Position numbers and translations under genes: made by a program. Shown here one piece after another: positions 52,996 through 62,011 of a stretch of 64,000 bases of DNA. Position 1 is the first letter of the stretch; every line of letters begins with the position of its first letter. Location of the stretch: the NCBI GenBank assembly GCA_031271045.1, contig JAISWO010000029.1, positions 49,034 to 113,033 on the forward strand, written 5' to 3'. The notes under the pieces were generated by a model, which was not told the DNA's origin, searched no databases, and was given only the letters and a program-made list of their open reading frames with translations. The DNA is from Tannerellaceae bacterium. GTDB taxonomy: Bacteria > Bacteroidota > Bacteroidia > Bacteroidales > Tannerellaceae.

Positions 52996-53850
52996 CTATT
53001 TCACGTGCTGGAAGTCGATCCTCACTTTCGTGCCTTCGTGCAAGACCGACGAGATGCTCACCTGGGCGCCGTAAACGCGCAGGATATGCACCGACAGGCT
53101 TAGCCCGATGCCATTGCCGGCGTATTCACGCGTATTGGTTGCCCGGTAAAAGGGTTGGAAGATACGGTTCAGTTCTTCCTGAGGGATACCGATGCCCTGG
53201 TCTTTAATCTCCAGCACACTCCCCCGGAGGCGTATCTCGACCATCTTGTCGCCCGAATACTTGAGGGCGTTGCCGATAATATTGCCCAAAGCCGTCTCCA
53301 GCAACTGTGGGTTCATATCCAGCATAAAGGCGAAGTTGTCGGGGGAGAACAGGATACGTTTCTCCAGGAATTGCATGATAAAGTCGGCCAGGATGATCGT
53401 CCGGGAGGCTGTTTTGAGGATCTCATCCTCCCCTTTGGAAAGGAACATCAGGCGTTTCATCAACTGGATGATGCGTTGCGCCTCGGAAGCAATCCGCCGG
53501 AGGGAAGCCTGGTATTCGGAAGGAGAACGTTCTTTCATGAGGCTGATTTCACATTCTCCCTGTATGGCCGTCAGGGGATTGTTCAGCTCATGGGAAGCAT
53601 TGCTGATGAACGACTTTTCGCTTTGGTAAGTGCTTTCGATCCAGGCCGTCATCTCGTTCGCATATCGCCGGGCCACCCCATAAACCAGGAGGGCGTTTAT
53701 CAGCAGGAAAGCAACCGGCAGCCCGATCCCATACATCAACGGCATCTGCGGGAAAAGGACGATAAGCAGGTAAAAGAGTATCGAAACGACGGCTATCACT
53801 CCCACGGTGATATACGTATAACGGTATGCTATTTTCTTGCCCGGCATCAT
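52996..53850 (-). CDS. Sensor histidine kinase
   Basis: A 284-residue membrane kinase. Two transmembrane helices at about 9-33 and 38-60 enclose almost no periplasmic loop, so it probably senses within or near the membrane. The H-box is SFISNASHELNNPLTAIQGE, the N-box NIIGNALKYSG, then KDQGIGIPQEELNRIF and GNGIGLSLSV. The start at 53850 is chosen because its ATG overlaps the TGA of the upstream regulator gene. The two form one operon and a cognate pair; the signal is unknown. Confidence 0.92.
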   Translation of the reverse strand: MMPGKKIAYRYTYITVGVIAVVSILFYLLIVLFPQMPLMYGIGLPVAFLLINALLVYGVARRYANEMTAWIESTYQSEKSFISNASHELNNPLTAIQGECEISLMKERSPSEYQASLRRIASEAQRIIQLMKRLMFLSKGEDEILKTASRTIILADFIMQFLEKRILFSPDNFAFMLDMNPQLLETALGNIIGNALKYSGDKMVEIRLRGSVLEIKDQGIGIPQEELNRIFQPFYRATNTREYAGNGIGLSLSVHILRVYGAQVSISSVLHEGTKVRIDFQHVK

Positions 53851-54527
53851 GCTTCTATCCTGTAACCGATTCCGGAGACGGTCTGTATCAGTTTCCTGTC
53901 GGCCCCCTTGTCGATCTTGGCCCGGAGGTAATTGATGTAAACATCCACGACGTTCATATTGCGGTCGGCTTCCTTGTCCCAAACCTCTTTGATGATGCTT
54001 TGGCGGCTAAGGGCGGTTCCGGAGTTGAGCATCAGGTATTCGAGCAGCCGGTATTCGCGAATGGTAAGATCAATCGGACGACCGTTGCGGACGGCGCGAT
54101 GATTGTCAGGTTCCAACACCAGGTCGCCGCAGCAAAGACGCCCCTTAGCCTGCGTCACTCCGCCCTTGGTCCGCCGCAGAAGCGCCTGTATGCGGGCTTC
54201 CAGCTCGGCAAAGCTGAAAGGCTTCACGATGTAATCATCGGCTCCGGCCTCCAACCCCTTGACGATATCGTCCGTCGTACCCAAGGCCGTAAGCATGATC
54301 ACCGGGGAGGCATACCCGTACGTTTGCCTGTACCGGCGGCACAGCTCCAGCCCGTTCATCCGGGGCATGATGAGATCGAGTATCAGCAAATGGAACGACT
54401 CCGTCGCCGCCATCTCCCAGCCCGCCACGCCATCGTATGCCGTCAGGACGCTGTAACCCGCCTCCCTCAGCCCCCGTTCGATGAAAGAAGCGATATTTAT
54501 TTCGTCTTCAACCAAAAGTATCTTCAT
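53847..54527 (-). CDS. OmpR/PhoB-family response regulator
   Basis: A 226-residue DNA-binding regulator. The receiver domain starts MKILLVEDEINIASF, with the phosphoacceptor Asp in LLILDLIMPRMNG and the switch region VIMLTALG; Lys in VKPFSFAELEARI completes it. The C-terminal winged helix has LTIREYRLLEYLMLNSG and SRQSIIKEVWD. The start at 54527 is chosen because the family N-terminus begins there. The 23-bp repeat array lies about 120 bp upstream of this operon. Confidence 0.93.
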   Translation of the reverse strand: MKILLVEDEINIASFIERGLREAGYSVLTAYDGVAGWEMAATESFHLLILDLIMPRMNGLELCRRYRQTYGYASPVIMLTALGTTDDIVKGLEAGADDYIVKPFSFAELEARIQALLRRTKGGVTQAKGRLCCGDLVLEPDNHRAVRNGRPIDLTIREYRLLEYLMLNSGTALSRQSIIKEVWDKEADRNMNVVDVYINYLRAKIDKGADRKLIQTVSGIGYRIEA

Positions 54528-54648
54528 GCAATGTATATAATATATGTATGTATGGGATTCAGCCTCCAAATGTACTATAATTTGCGCGTTTAAGCTTCTG
54601 TCCCCCTCTCATTGTGCCGGATGCAAGCCCCGCTCTGTGAGGCAGCTC

Positions 54649-54809
54649 AACTATTCCCATAGTTCGATATGAACTATTCCAATAGTTCGATGTCAACTAT
54701 TCCAATAGTTCGATGTGAACTATTCCAATAGTTCGGTGTCAACTATTCTAATAGTTCGATGTCAACTATTGGAATAGTCGAGGTTAAACTATTAGAATGG
54801 TTGAGGTAC
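54649..54809. repeat. Seven 23-bp palindromic repeats upstream of the two-component operon
   Basis: Units begin at 54649, 54672, 54695, 54718, 54741, 54764 and about 54787. The consensus is AACTATTCCAATAGTTCGATGTC, with arms AACTATT and AATAGTT around two bases. The last two units are degenerate. It is about 120 bp upstream of the response regulator start and 460 bp from the next gene on the other strand. Confidence 0.9.
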
Positions 54810-55270
54810 GCAACAGCGCGCAAGCTTGAGTTGAAGCAGGGAGAAGGCTTTGCTGCCTCCACCTCTGCGCAGAGCGTAAGCCAACCGGCGCAATTTATAT
54901 TCGCTCAGAAAACATTTTAATGAGAATCATTGCTTATCCGAAGAAAAAGCACTTAATTTACGTCGATTTTCGACAGAAGCGCGGGCGTATACGATCCGGG
55001 GGTGTCGACAGAAGAAGAAGAGGAGGAGGATTTCAAAAGAGAAGCAACACTCCACAAATTTATGATTGTTAGATGTAGAGATTGAGTAAACAGTTCTTTT
55101 TCAAAGAAAGGACGAATCGCTTTGTCTCGTCTCGTCGGCATGTGATACATTGGCATACATTTTTTCTATTTTTCTTCTATTTTTCTACTTTCTATTTTTC
55201 CATGAAAGTGTAGGTGCGTCTGCATCTGCACTTTTTTCGTACATTGTCGGCCAATAAACAAGGATTGAAG
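54810..55270. other. Intergenic stretch without a recognised gene
   Basis: AT-rich and purine-rich DNA between the repeat array and the gene at 55271. A minus-strand frame at 54953-55156 has a poly-Ser run made by a GAAGAA-type microsatellite and shows no family resemblance. No TAnnTTTG element with good spacing is seen. Confidence 0.5.
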
Positions 55271-55741
55271 ATGAAAAGGTGGTTATTGCTACTTGTTTTT
55301 AGTGTGCCCTGTGCGGAAACAGTTCATGCACAGTGGACGTCCGAAGATTCGGTATGGCTTCAGGACGTATTGTCGGGCAAGAAAGAATTGCGTCTGAGCC
55401 CGGAGGCGAAGAATATCCTCGGTTCAGGCAACTTGCTTCGTTCGCTTATCAGCAAAGACTTTTCCGAATATCTGGAGCCCGATGAAGGGGGAGTGGGCCG
55501 GATAGCTGTGCCCCCGGCTGTCCTCATACGGCAGGGCCTGGACGAGAAGTTACCCATTGACAAGATTAACAGAGCGGCTTTCGGTACCCCTGCAGAGGCG
55601 AAGGAGCCGCCCATACGTCTGTCCGGCGCCGGCGCCTCGGTCTCGGTCGACATCGAAGGCGCCTTGAGGCAGTTGTTCATACCCTCCGAACGGGCCAAGG
55701 CCCGCAACCGCCGGAATGCAAATGCGTGGAAGTATTACTGA
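55271..55741 (+). CDS. Secreted DUF4858-like protein
   Basis: A 156-residue protein with a signal peptide (MKRWLLLLVFSVPCAETVHAQ). The mature part begins WTSEDSVWLQDVLSGKKELR and LSPEAKNILGSG, resembling the Bacteroidetes family DUF4858 (from memory of its pattern). The C-terminus is Arg- and Asn-rich. The start at 55271 is chosen because it begins the signal peptide; a longer frame to 55214 adds no recognisable segment. Its last 7 bp overlap the end of the convergent pyrH. Function unknown. Confidence 0.65.
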   Translation: MKRWLLLLVFSVPCAETVHAQWTSEDSVWLQDVLSGKKELRLSPEAKNILGSGNLLRSLISKDFSEYLEPDEGGVGRIAVPPAVLIRQGLDEKLPIDKINRAAFGTPAEAKEPPIRLSGAGASVSVDIEGALRQLFIPSERAKARNRRNANAWKYY

Positions 55742-56451
55742 CGTCCGTACACCCGGGTGCCGACCGGCTCTCCGGCGAGGACCTTCATCAGGTTGCCCGG
55801 CGTATCCATGTTGAAGACGACAATAGGGAGGTTGTTTTCTTTGCACATAGCAGTGGCGGTCAGGTCCATCACCTTCAATCCCCGGAGGTAGATCTCGTCG
55901 AAGGTGATGGAGTCGAAGCGGAGGGCGGTGGGATCCTTTTCAGGGTCGGCCGTATAGATACCATCCACGCGGGTACCTTTGAGCATCACATCGGCTTCGA
56001 TTTCAATAGCCCGCAGCGAGGAGCCGGTATCGGTGGTAAAGAAGGGATTGCCCGTCCCGGCTGCGAGGATGACGACGTATCCGTTTTCCAGCAGTTCAAT
56101 CGCCCGGTATTTGTTGTAGAACTCAGCAATCGGTTCCATACGTATGGCGGTGAGCACTTTGTTTTTCACACCCTGAGCAGCGAGTACGGAGCTTAGCCCC
56201 AGTGCATTGATGACGGTAGCGAGCATCCCCATCTGATCTCCTTTGACGCGGTCGAAGCCCCGTCCGGAGCCGCTGAGCCCGCGAAAGATATTGCCGCCTC
56301 CGATGACGATAGCCGTCTGGACGCCTTCGATTGTTGCCTCCTGTATTTGCCGGGCATACTCGCTCAGTTTATTCTCATCTATTCCGTATTGCTTATCACC
56401 CTGAAGTGACTCTCCGCTTAGTTTTAGCAGGATTCGCTTGTAAATTGCCAT
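55735..56451 (-). CDS. pyrH: UMP kinase
   Basis: A 238-residue cytoplasmic enzyme of the amino-acid kinase family that phosphorylates UMP to UDP. Motifs are KLSGESLQGD near the N-terminus, IVIGGGNIFRG, and the later NPFFTTDTGSSLRAIEI, MLKGTRVDGIYTADP and GEPVGTRV at the end. The start at 56451 (MAIYKRILLKLSGE) is normal for the family; the longer frame would cross the promoter. The gene is divergent from doxX, sharing a palindromic promoter region. Confidence 0.96.
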   Translation of the reverse strand: MAIYKRILLKLSGESLQGDKQYGIDENKLSEYARQIQEATIEGVQTAIVIGGGNIFRGLSGSGRGFDRVKGDQMGMLATVINALGLSSVLAAQGVKNKVLTAIRMEPIAEFYNKYRAIELLENGYVVILAAGTGNPFFTTDTGSSLRAIEIEADVMLKGTRVDGIYTADPEKDPTALRFDSITFDEIYLRGLKVMDLTATAMCKENNLPIVVFNMDTPGNLMKVLAGEPVGTRVYGRQ

Positions 56452-56492
56452 TTGTAAACCGTTTTTTTCTGTGATATTGTAATATTGTTTGC

Positions 56493-56511
56493 GCAAAAGT
56501 ACTACTTTTGC
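56493..56511. promoter_or_regulatory. Palindromic divergent -7 elements between pyrH and doxX
   Basis: The sequence GCAAAAGTACTACTTTTGC is a perfect palindrome. It contains TACTTTTG on the plus strand (56503-56510, toward doxX) and on the minus strand (56501-56494, toward pyrH). The two -7 elements are separated by one base. Confidence 0.65.
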
Positions 56512-56552
56512 CTGCATCGTTTGTGTTTGCAACTATCTTAATTTATATATCA

Positions 56553-57053
56553 ATGAATTCAAATTCAAATTTGCAAAGGTTCTGGTTGGTAGCATTGCGC
56601 TTACTGATAGGCTGGCACTTCTTGTACGAAGGTCTTGTTAAAGTGTTGAATCCGAAGTGGACCTCGTTAGGTTACTTGATGGATTCGCAAGGTTGGTTCG
56701 CTTCCGTGTTTCATTCGATGGCGAGTAATGCGGGCACGCTGAGCGTGATTAATTTCCTCAACGAATGGGGTCTTGTGCTCATTGGATTGAGCCTGATCCT
56801 GGGTTTACTGACGCGCTTGGGATGTATCGGCGGCATCTTGCTGCTGCTGCTTTACTATCTGTCGCATCCTCCGTTTATCGGCTCGGAAGAGCTGTTTATG
56901 ATGCCCCGCGAAGGCTCTTACCTGTGGATAGACAGGAACCTGATCGAAATTGCGGCGTTGGCGACGCTCTATGTCTTTCCTACGTCCAAGACGTTCGGAC
57001 TGGACGGCCTTCTTGGGAACTTATTAAAAAACAAACCTACTCAATCGCATTGA
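56553..57053 (+). CDS. DoxX-family membrane protein
   Basis: A 166-residue protein with four hydrophobic helices, beginning FWLVALRLLIGWHFLYEGLVKVLNP, the usual DoxX N-terminal pattern. Members occur in quinone- or stress-linked membrane complexes, but function is not settled. ATG 56553 is preferred; the 56508 start lies in the -7 element. It ends 2 bp before the Gfo/Idh gene, so the two are cotranscribed. Confidence 0.85.
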   Translation: MNSNSNLQRFWLVALRLLIGWHFLYEGLVKVLNPKWTSLGYLMDSQGWFASVFHSMASNAGTLSVINFLNEWGLVLIGLSLILGLLTRLGCIGGILLLLLYYLSHPPFIGSEELFMMPREGSYLWIDRNLIEIAALATLYVFPTSKTFGLDGLLGNLLKNKPTQSH

Positions 57054-57055
57054 TC

Positions 57056-58699
57056 ATGTCGGAAGAAAACAAGAATCAACAGGAGCAGCCCGCTTCGTCC
57101 GGGCGCAGGAGCGCAATCAAGGCGCTTGTCTCCGTCCCGGCGCTGGGCGCTATGGCTTACGGAGTGTATAAAAAGACACAGTACGACCGTTCGCGGCGTA
57201 ACCTGGGCGATCTGTTCAGGCTCGAACCCACAACACCCCCGTCGGCGCAGGAAATAAAGCCGGACGGACGCACAATCCGCTTAGGAATCATCGGCTATGG
57301 CATCCGGGGCAAGCAATTGCTCAGGGCGGCAGGTTTTGCCGAACCTTCGCTGATCGACACGTGGAAGGAAGCTGCACGCCTCAGTTCGAAAGACACCCGT
57401 TACAAAGATTACCTGGAGCAGGAAGGCTTGAACGTAACAGTGACGGGCGTATGCGACATCTTCGACACCTATGCCGAGGCAGCCATCCTGTCAGGCTCCA
57501 ACATCCACCGCGAAGGTAGCGACGGGACATTCGGACCGCAGCCCAAGCGCTACCGGTATTACAAAGATCTGCTGGCAGCCGACGACGTCGACGCCGTGAT
57601 CATCGCCGCACCCGACCACTGGCACGGTACGATGGCAATGGACGCCGCCCGCGCAGGCAAGCACGTTTACTTAGAAAAGCCCATGTCGTGGACCGTTCCC
57701 GAAACCTATATGATCCGCGACGTGGTCAAACAAAGCGGCATTACATTCCAGTTCGGCCACCAGGGACGACAAACCGACAGCTACCTCAAAGCCAAGCAGA
57801 TTGTCGATAAAGACATCCTCGGCGCCATCTCTCTGATCGAGGTATGCACCAACCGCAACGACCCCAACGGAGCCTGGGTCTATCCCATCCACGAAACGGC
57901 CAATCCGCAGACCATCGACTGGCGGCAGTTCGAGGGCGACGACGACCGGGTGAAGGAATATCTCGACTATATGCAATCGCAAGGATTGGCGCGTTACGTA
58001 GGGCCGGAGCCCCGCGACCGGTTTAGCCTGGAACGCTTCTTCCGCTGGCGGTGCTGGTGGGATTACAGTACGGGACTGAGCGGCGACCTGCTGACGCACG
58101 AATACGATGCAGTGAACCAGATCCTGGGCGTGGGCATCCCTCATTCGGCCACTTCGTCGGGAGGGGTCTACTTCTTCAAAGACGGACGCACCGTACCCGA
58201 CGTCTTGCAGACTTCCTTCGAGTTCCCCGACCGGAGCCTCACCATGCTTTACAGCGCTACGCTGGCCAGTCAACGCTCGCGCGGGAAAGTCTTTATGGGA
58301 CACGACGCCTCGATGGAGCTCTCCAGCTCGCTCATCGTAAAGGCCGACCCCCGCTCAACGCGCTACGCCGACCAGATTGCCAAAGGAATCATCAAACCCG
58401 ATACCCCGCTGATCACCTACATCCCCGGACAGGAAAATGTCGACGCCGTCAGTTCGGCCACCGAACTGTATTTCGCCCAGCGAGGCCTCCTCTATGCCTA
58501 CGTCAACGGCAAACGTTACGACACAACCTACCTCCACATCCGCGAATGGGTCGAATGTATCCGCAACGGCGGCACGCCCAGTTGCGACATCGACGCAGCC
58601 TTCGAAGAAGCCATCACCGCCCACATGGGCACGCGCGCTTATCTGGAAGGACGCACCATGTACTGGGATAAAGACAAGGAAGAGATCGTACGAGGCTGA
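57056..58699 (+). CDS. Gfo/Idh/MocA-family oxidoreductase with N-terminal twin-Arg segment
   Basis: A 547-residue protein. Residues 15-45 (SSGRRSAIKALVSVPALGAM) resemble a Tat signal or membrane anchor with a twin arginine. The Rossmann fold begins IRLGIIGYGIRGKQLL, followed by VIIAAPDHWHGTMAM and the family motif YLEKPMSWT. The C-terminal alpha/beta domain includes CWWDYSTGLSGDLLTHEYDAV. Such proteins act on sugars or sugar derivatives with NAD(P). The coupling with DoxX is unusual but occurs in Bacteroidetes. The substrate is unknown. Confidence 0.85.
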   Translation: MSEENKNQQEQPASSGRRSAIKALVSVPALGAMAYGVYKKTQYDRSRRNLGDLFRLEPTTPPSAQEIKPDGRTIRLGIIGYGIRGKQLLRAAGFAEPSLIDTWKEAARLSSKDTRYKDYLEQEGLNVTVTGVCDIFDTYAEAAILSGSNIHREGSDGTFGPQPKRYRYYKDLLAADDVDAVIIAAPDHWHGTMAMDAARAGKHVYLEKPMSWTVPETYMIRDVVKQSGITFQFGHQGRQTDSYLKAKQIVDKDILGAISLIEVCTNRNDPNGAWVYPIHETANPQTIDWRQFEGDDDRVKEYLDYMQSQGLARYVGPEPRDRFSLERFFRWRCWWDYSTGLSGDLLTHEYDAVNQILGVGIPHSATSSGGVYFFKDGRTVPDVLQTSFEFPDRSLTMLYSATLASQRSRGKVFMGHDASMELSSSLIVKADPRSTRYADQIAKGIIKPDTPLITYIPGQENVDAVSSATELYFAQRGLLYAYVNGKRYDTTYLHIREWVECIRNGGTPSCDIDAAFEEAITAHMGTRAYLEGRTMYWDKDKEEIVRG

Positions 58700-58704
58700 G
58701 CTTC

Positions 58705-60054
58705 CTATCCCAAGGCTTCTTTCATTATCTCGCTCACAGTGGGATGAGGGAAGATGCACGAGGCCAGCTCGCCGGCCTTCATCCCCCGCCCGATGGCGAT
58801 GGAGGCAATCGTAATCAGCTCCGACGCCGGATTCCCAACCAAGTGGACACCCAGCAGGGTCTCGTCCTCGGCCAGGAGCATCTTACACATACCGGTCCCC
58901 ATCTCATTCTCCGCCACGAAACGTCCGGAGAATGTCATGGGGACTTTCCGTACCGTATAAGGCCGCCCTTCTTCACGTAGCACCTCCTCGGTAGCGCCCG
59001 CCCCGGCAATCTCAGGGTTCGTATACACAACGGCCGGTATGGCGTGGTAACTCATCGCCACAGGCTCCCTCCGTCCAAGGATATGGGCAACGGCAGTTTC
59101 GGCTTCGGCCACAGCCGTATGCGCCAGCATGGAACGCCCCGTTATATCGCCACAAGCATAAACACCGGTCACGGACGTACGCATAAACGCATCCACGCAG
59201 ACGCCGCCGTTCTTCGTCTCCAAGCCGAGCGTCTCCAAGCCGAAGCCTCGCAGGACAGGCCTGCGACCGACGCTCGCCAACGTCTTCTCGCCACGCAGGG
59301 TAAACGTCCCGCTCGACCCGGCCACTTCCACCAGCCCGCCATCCACGCCCGTCACACGGCATCCGGTATGGAACGCGACACCCCTCCGGGTATACTCGGC
59401 GCGCAGCATAGCCGCCGCCTCACGATCCATCCCCGGCAGTATCTCGTCGAGCATTTCGACCACGCTCACTTCCGTGCCCAGGCTGTTGAAGAACGAAGCA
59501 AACTCCATCCCAATGACGCCTCCCCCGATAACAACCAGCGACGCCGGCATTTCTTTGGCCATCAGCGCTTCGCGGCTCGTCCAGCAAGTCGCCACCTCCA
59601 GCCCGGGTATAGGGGGAATGAACGTCTCCGACCCGGTGCAAAGAATCAGCCTGTCGGCCTCATACAGCTCGTCACCTGCGGCAATCGTCAGCGTCCCTCC
59701 ATCCCGGCCTTGTATCCGGGCTTCAGCCTGGACAACGGCGACACCCGCCTCGCTCATCAGCGTACGGATACCTGCCGTCAACTTCCGTACGACCTTTTGC
59801 TTGCGCGCCATGATCCGGCCCAGGTCGAAGGATACGTTCTCCGCCCCGACGCCGTACTTAACGGCTCCTTTGGCTGTGTCGAACATTTTGGCGGAATAAA
59901 GGATCGTCTTGGTGGGTATACACCCTTCGTTCAGGCATACGCCTCCCAGGGCGTTCTTTTCAAAAAGAATGGTGGAGCGTCCGGCCGCCCCGGCCTTTTG
60001 GGCGGCGGTATATCCGGCCGGCCCGCCCCCGATAATAGCTACATCGTATTTCAT
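58705..60054 (-). CDS. lpdA: Dihydrolipoyl dehydrogenase
   Basis: A 449-residue flavoprotein, the E3 component of 2-oxoacid dehydrogenase or glycine cleavage complexes. The FAD loop is IIGGGPAGYTAAQKAG, the redox disulfide is C40/C45 in CLNEGCIPTK, the NAD site is VVIGGGVIGMEFASF, and the C-terminal catalytic pair is in FPHPTVSE. All key residues are present. No E1 or E2 gene is adjacent, so which complex it serves is open. It ends 6 bp from the convergent oxidoreductase. Confidence 0.93.
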   Translation of the reverse strand: MKYDVAIIGGGPAGYTAAQKAGAAGRSTILFEKNALGGVCLNEGCIPTKTILYSAKMFDTAKGAVKYGVGAENVSFDLGRIMARKQKVVRKLTAGIRTLMSEAGVAVVQAEARIQGRDGGTLTIAAGDELYEADRLILCTGSETFIPPIPGLEVATCWTSREALMAKEMPASLVVIGGGVIGMEFASFFNSLGTEVSVVEMLDEILPGMDREAAAMLRAEYTRRGVAFHTGCRVTGVDGGLVEVAGSSGTFTLRGEKTLASVGRRPVLRGFGLETLGLETKNGGVCVDAFMRTSVTGVYACGDITGRSMLAHTAVAEAETAVAHILGRREPVAMSYHAIPAVVYTNPEIAGAGATEEVLREEGRPYTVRKVPMTFSGRFVAENEMGTGMCKMLLAEDETLLGVHLVGNPASELITIASIAIGRGMKAGELASCIFPHPTVSEIMKEALG

Positions 60055-60335
60055 CCTATTTCAAATTTTTGCGCTAAGGTAAGCATTTCGCGAAAAATCC
60101 CTCCCCTTCTCCCGCCACCCTTGCACACTTCGACGCTCCCCCCAGTCCAGAGCCGAGGGGATTTCATGCTCCGTTCCGCCATGAAGCAAAATCGGAAGTT
60201 CTTCATTTTCCTGCGACAGGTATTAAGTATCTCGGAAATCTTTTTTTGACTATCCACCGGCTTTACTCCTGCATCATGCAAACAACCCTCAAGAATATGA
60301 TATGGTATAAAACATGTATAAAACTGTTGCATGTT

Positions 60336-60678
60336 TTTGATCCGAAAAAACATCATCGGCATAAAACAGCGTGGTACTAATTGAATAAATCTACAGTATG
60401 AAAGCGCTTTAGGAAAATCTCTTTGCATGCTTGAAATTTTGAAGTCTCCAAAGTGATACATTAGCAGAATTGTGATGATTTCACTCTCGGACATATCGCA
60501 GGAACGATTACGGTGGCGTATGCCGTTTTCCGGTAATTTTTGGAGTTTTTTTACTTCTTCGTTGATTTTTTGCAAAATTCATCCGTAATACAGACATCTC
60601 AGTAATTTCGTCGTTAGTGAGCATAATTGGATTTTTTATCTTATCTTGTTGATTTTCATTTATAAAGACAATAATCAT
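60336..60678 (-). pseudogene. IS982-type transposase N-terminal remnant
   Basis: Minus strand. The start at 60678 gives MIIVFINENQQDKIKNPIML and LTNDEITEMSVLRMNFAKNQ. After a frameshift it continues as RHRNRSCDMSESEIITILLM, YHFGDF, then DFPKALSYCRFIQLVPR and FMPMMFF. These match the start of IS982-family transposases (MSxxEVMTILL, FPxLLSYNRFVE). The catalytic part is missing. The remaining minus-strand frame runs into lpdA's upstream region and is not a gene. Confidence 0.7.
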
Positions 60679-60769
60679 TTTTCAATTATGTGACTTTACA
60701 ACCCTTTTTGGGGATTCCCTTATCCAAAACACAGGTTATTATGGACAGCACGGACGAGGAAGTCGTGTG

Positions 60770-61122
60770 AGCAAAGCCAGGGCTGCATGGCAGGAAGCTA
60801 CGAAGAGGTTGTCAGCTTTCTTGATACATTCTCCTACCGTGTGCGTAAAGACACGTTTGTCATACTGGGGCCATCGTCCACCGCAATCATCAAATACGGG
60901 AATTGAGGACTATCTGGTAGAAAAGAGGACTGTTCCTTTTCTATCTGCCTCCGTATTCCCCGCACCTGAATATTGCAGAAACACTCTGGAGAATATTGAA
61001 GGGAAAATGGATCAGACCTCCGGATTATGTGAGTACAGACAATCTCTTCTACAACCACCAACAGGGCCTTGGCGGCGGTTGGAAATAGACTGTTCACTAA
61101 CTACTCTCATATTGTCGCTTAA
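60770..61122 (+). pseudogene. IS630-type transposase C-terminal remnant
   Basis: Plus strand, several frameshifts. In successive frames it reads EEVVSFLDTFSYRVRKDTFV, then FYLPPYSPHLNIAETLWRIL, KGKWIRPPDYVSTDNLFYN, and finally VGNRLFTNYSHIVA before TAA 61120-61122. These are the C-terminal DDE-region blocks of IS630-family transposases. The usual DNA block after the second strand is lost (ILGPSS). Confidence 0.75.
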
Positions 61123-61214
61123 TTTTGATTGCTTACTTATTATTGTTATCCTTACTCATCGGGATTGTAGCGGGAATAATAATATAAGCGGTGCGGAATC
61201 CGCCTTTCACCCTG

Positions 61215-61913
61215 TCATTGAAAAGATAGGTAGGGGGACAGGCGGACACGGTCGGCATCGGTAAATTCTTCCATCAGATGCAGGTCCTCCCATCCGTCGA
61301 GGCGGCCTTTGCGGCGGCTTAATTGGTGGAGGAGGCGGGCTTGTTTGTAACTGATGTAAGGATGCCGCGACAGGGTGTCGGAGGGGAGATAATTGACAGG
61401 CAATTTTGCGATAAAGGATGTATCGGCGTAAAACCATTTCTGAAGGGAGAGGAAGCGTTCTTCGTCTATTCCATCTATTCCATACACTTCCCTGAGTTGC
61501 TCGACGGAATAAAAACCGCCCAGCAGGGTTCGGTATTTCACAATACGGTGAGCAAAGACACTTCCTATACCGGGTACTTTCTTCAGCGTTACCGTATCTG
61601 CCGTGTTCAATTCGACGATGCTTCCGGCCGGAAATTTCTCCGTGCGGACAACCGCTTGAGGTTTTCGGCTGGGCAGGGGTTTGTGACGGTTTGAACGCAA
61701 CGCAACAAGGCGTTGGGTTGTATCTATGGGTATGGGAAGCGGAGCGTTCTCCGGTTGCACAATGTAGCGAAATTGCGTTTCAGCAACGCTGTCTTCCTGG
61801 ATTTTGTCACGAAAGACCAGCAAGATGCTTCCGATGGTAATCAACAAAAGCAACAGCACCAAAGCCTGCCTTTCTCCTTTTGAAAAATATAAAAAGTCGC
61901 GCCAATCAATCAT
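61215..61913 (-). CDS. ComEA-like helix-hairpin-helix membrane protein
   Basis: A 232-residue protein with one transmembrane helix at about 17-34 (ALVLLLLLITIGSILLVF). A Pro-rich linker follows. Two or three HhH units come next: VELNTADTVTLKKVPGIGSVFAHRIVKYR, GFYSVEQLREVYGID and the later YISYKQARLLHQL. ComEA-type proteins bind DNA outside the inner membrane during uptake, but the role of this long Bacteroidetes form is not shown. A well-formed promoter lies upstream (61963-61994). Confidence 0.85.
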   Translation of the reverse strand: MIDWRDFLYFSKGERQALVLLLLLITIGSILLVFRDKIQEDSVAETQFRYIVQPENAPLPIPIDTTQRLVALRSNRHKPLPSRKPQAVVRTEKFPAGSIVELNTADTVTLKKVPGIGSVFAHRIVKYRTLLGGFYSVEQLREVYGIDGIDEERFLSLQKWFYADTSFIAKLPVNYLPSDTLSRHPYISYKQARLLHQLSRRKGRLDGWEDLHLMEEFTDADRVRLSPYLSFQ

Positions 61914-61962
61914 ATAAAGTCTTTTTCGATGTGTAATAGTTTGTTTTTGAATCTCTGGGGCG

Positions 61963-61994
61963 CAAAATTATGAAATTGAATGAAGGTGTGCAAA
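61963..61994 (-). promoter_or_regulatory. Promoter of the HhH gene
   Basis: On the minus strand, TTTG at 61994-61991 and TAATTTTG at 61970-61963, spacer 20 bp. Confidence 0.65.
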
Positions 61995-62011
61995 TTTTTG
62001 TGATAAAACTT

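Noticed and set aside
54953-55156. 67-codon minus-strand gene
   Set aside because: Its serine run is a GAAGAA microsatellite; there is no promoter and no resemblance to a family.
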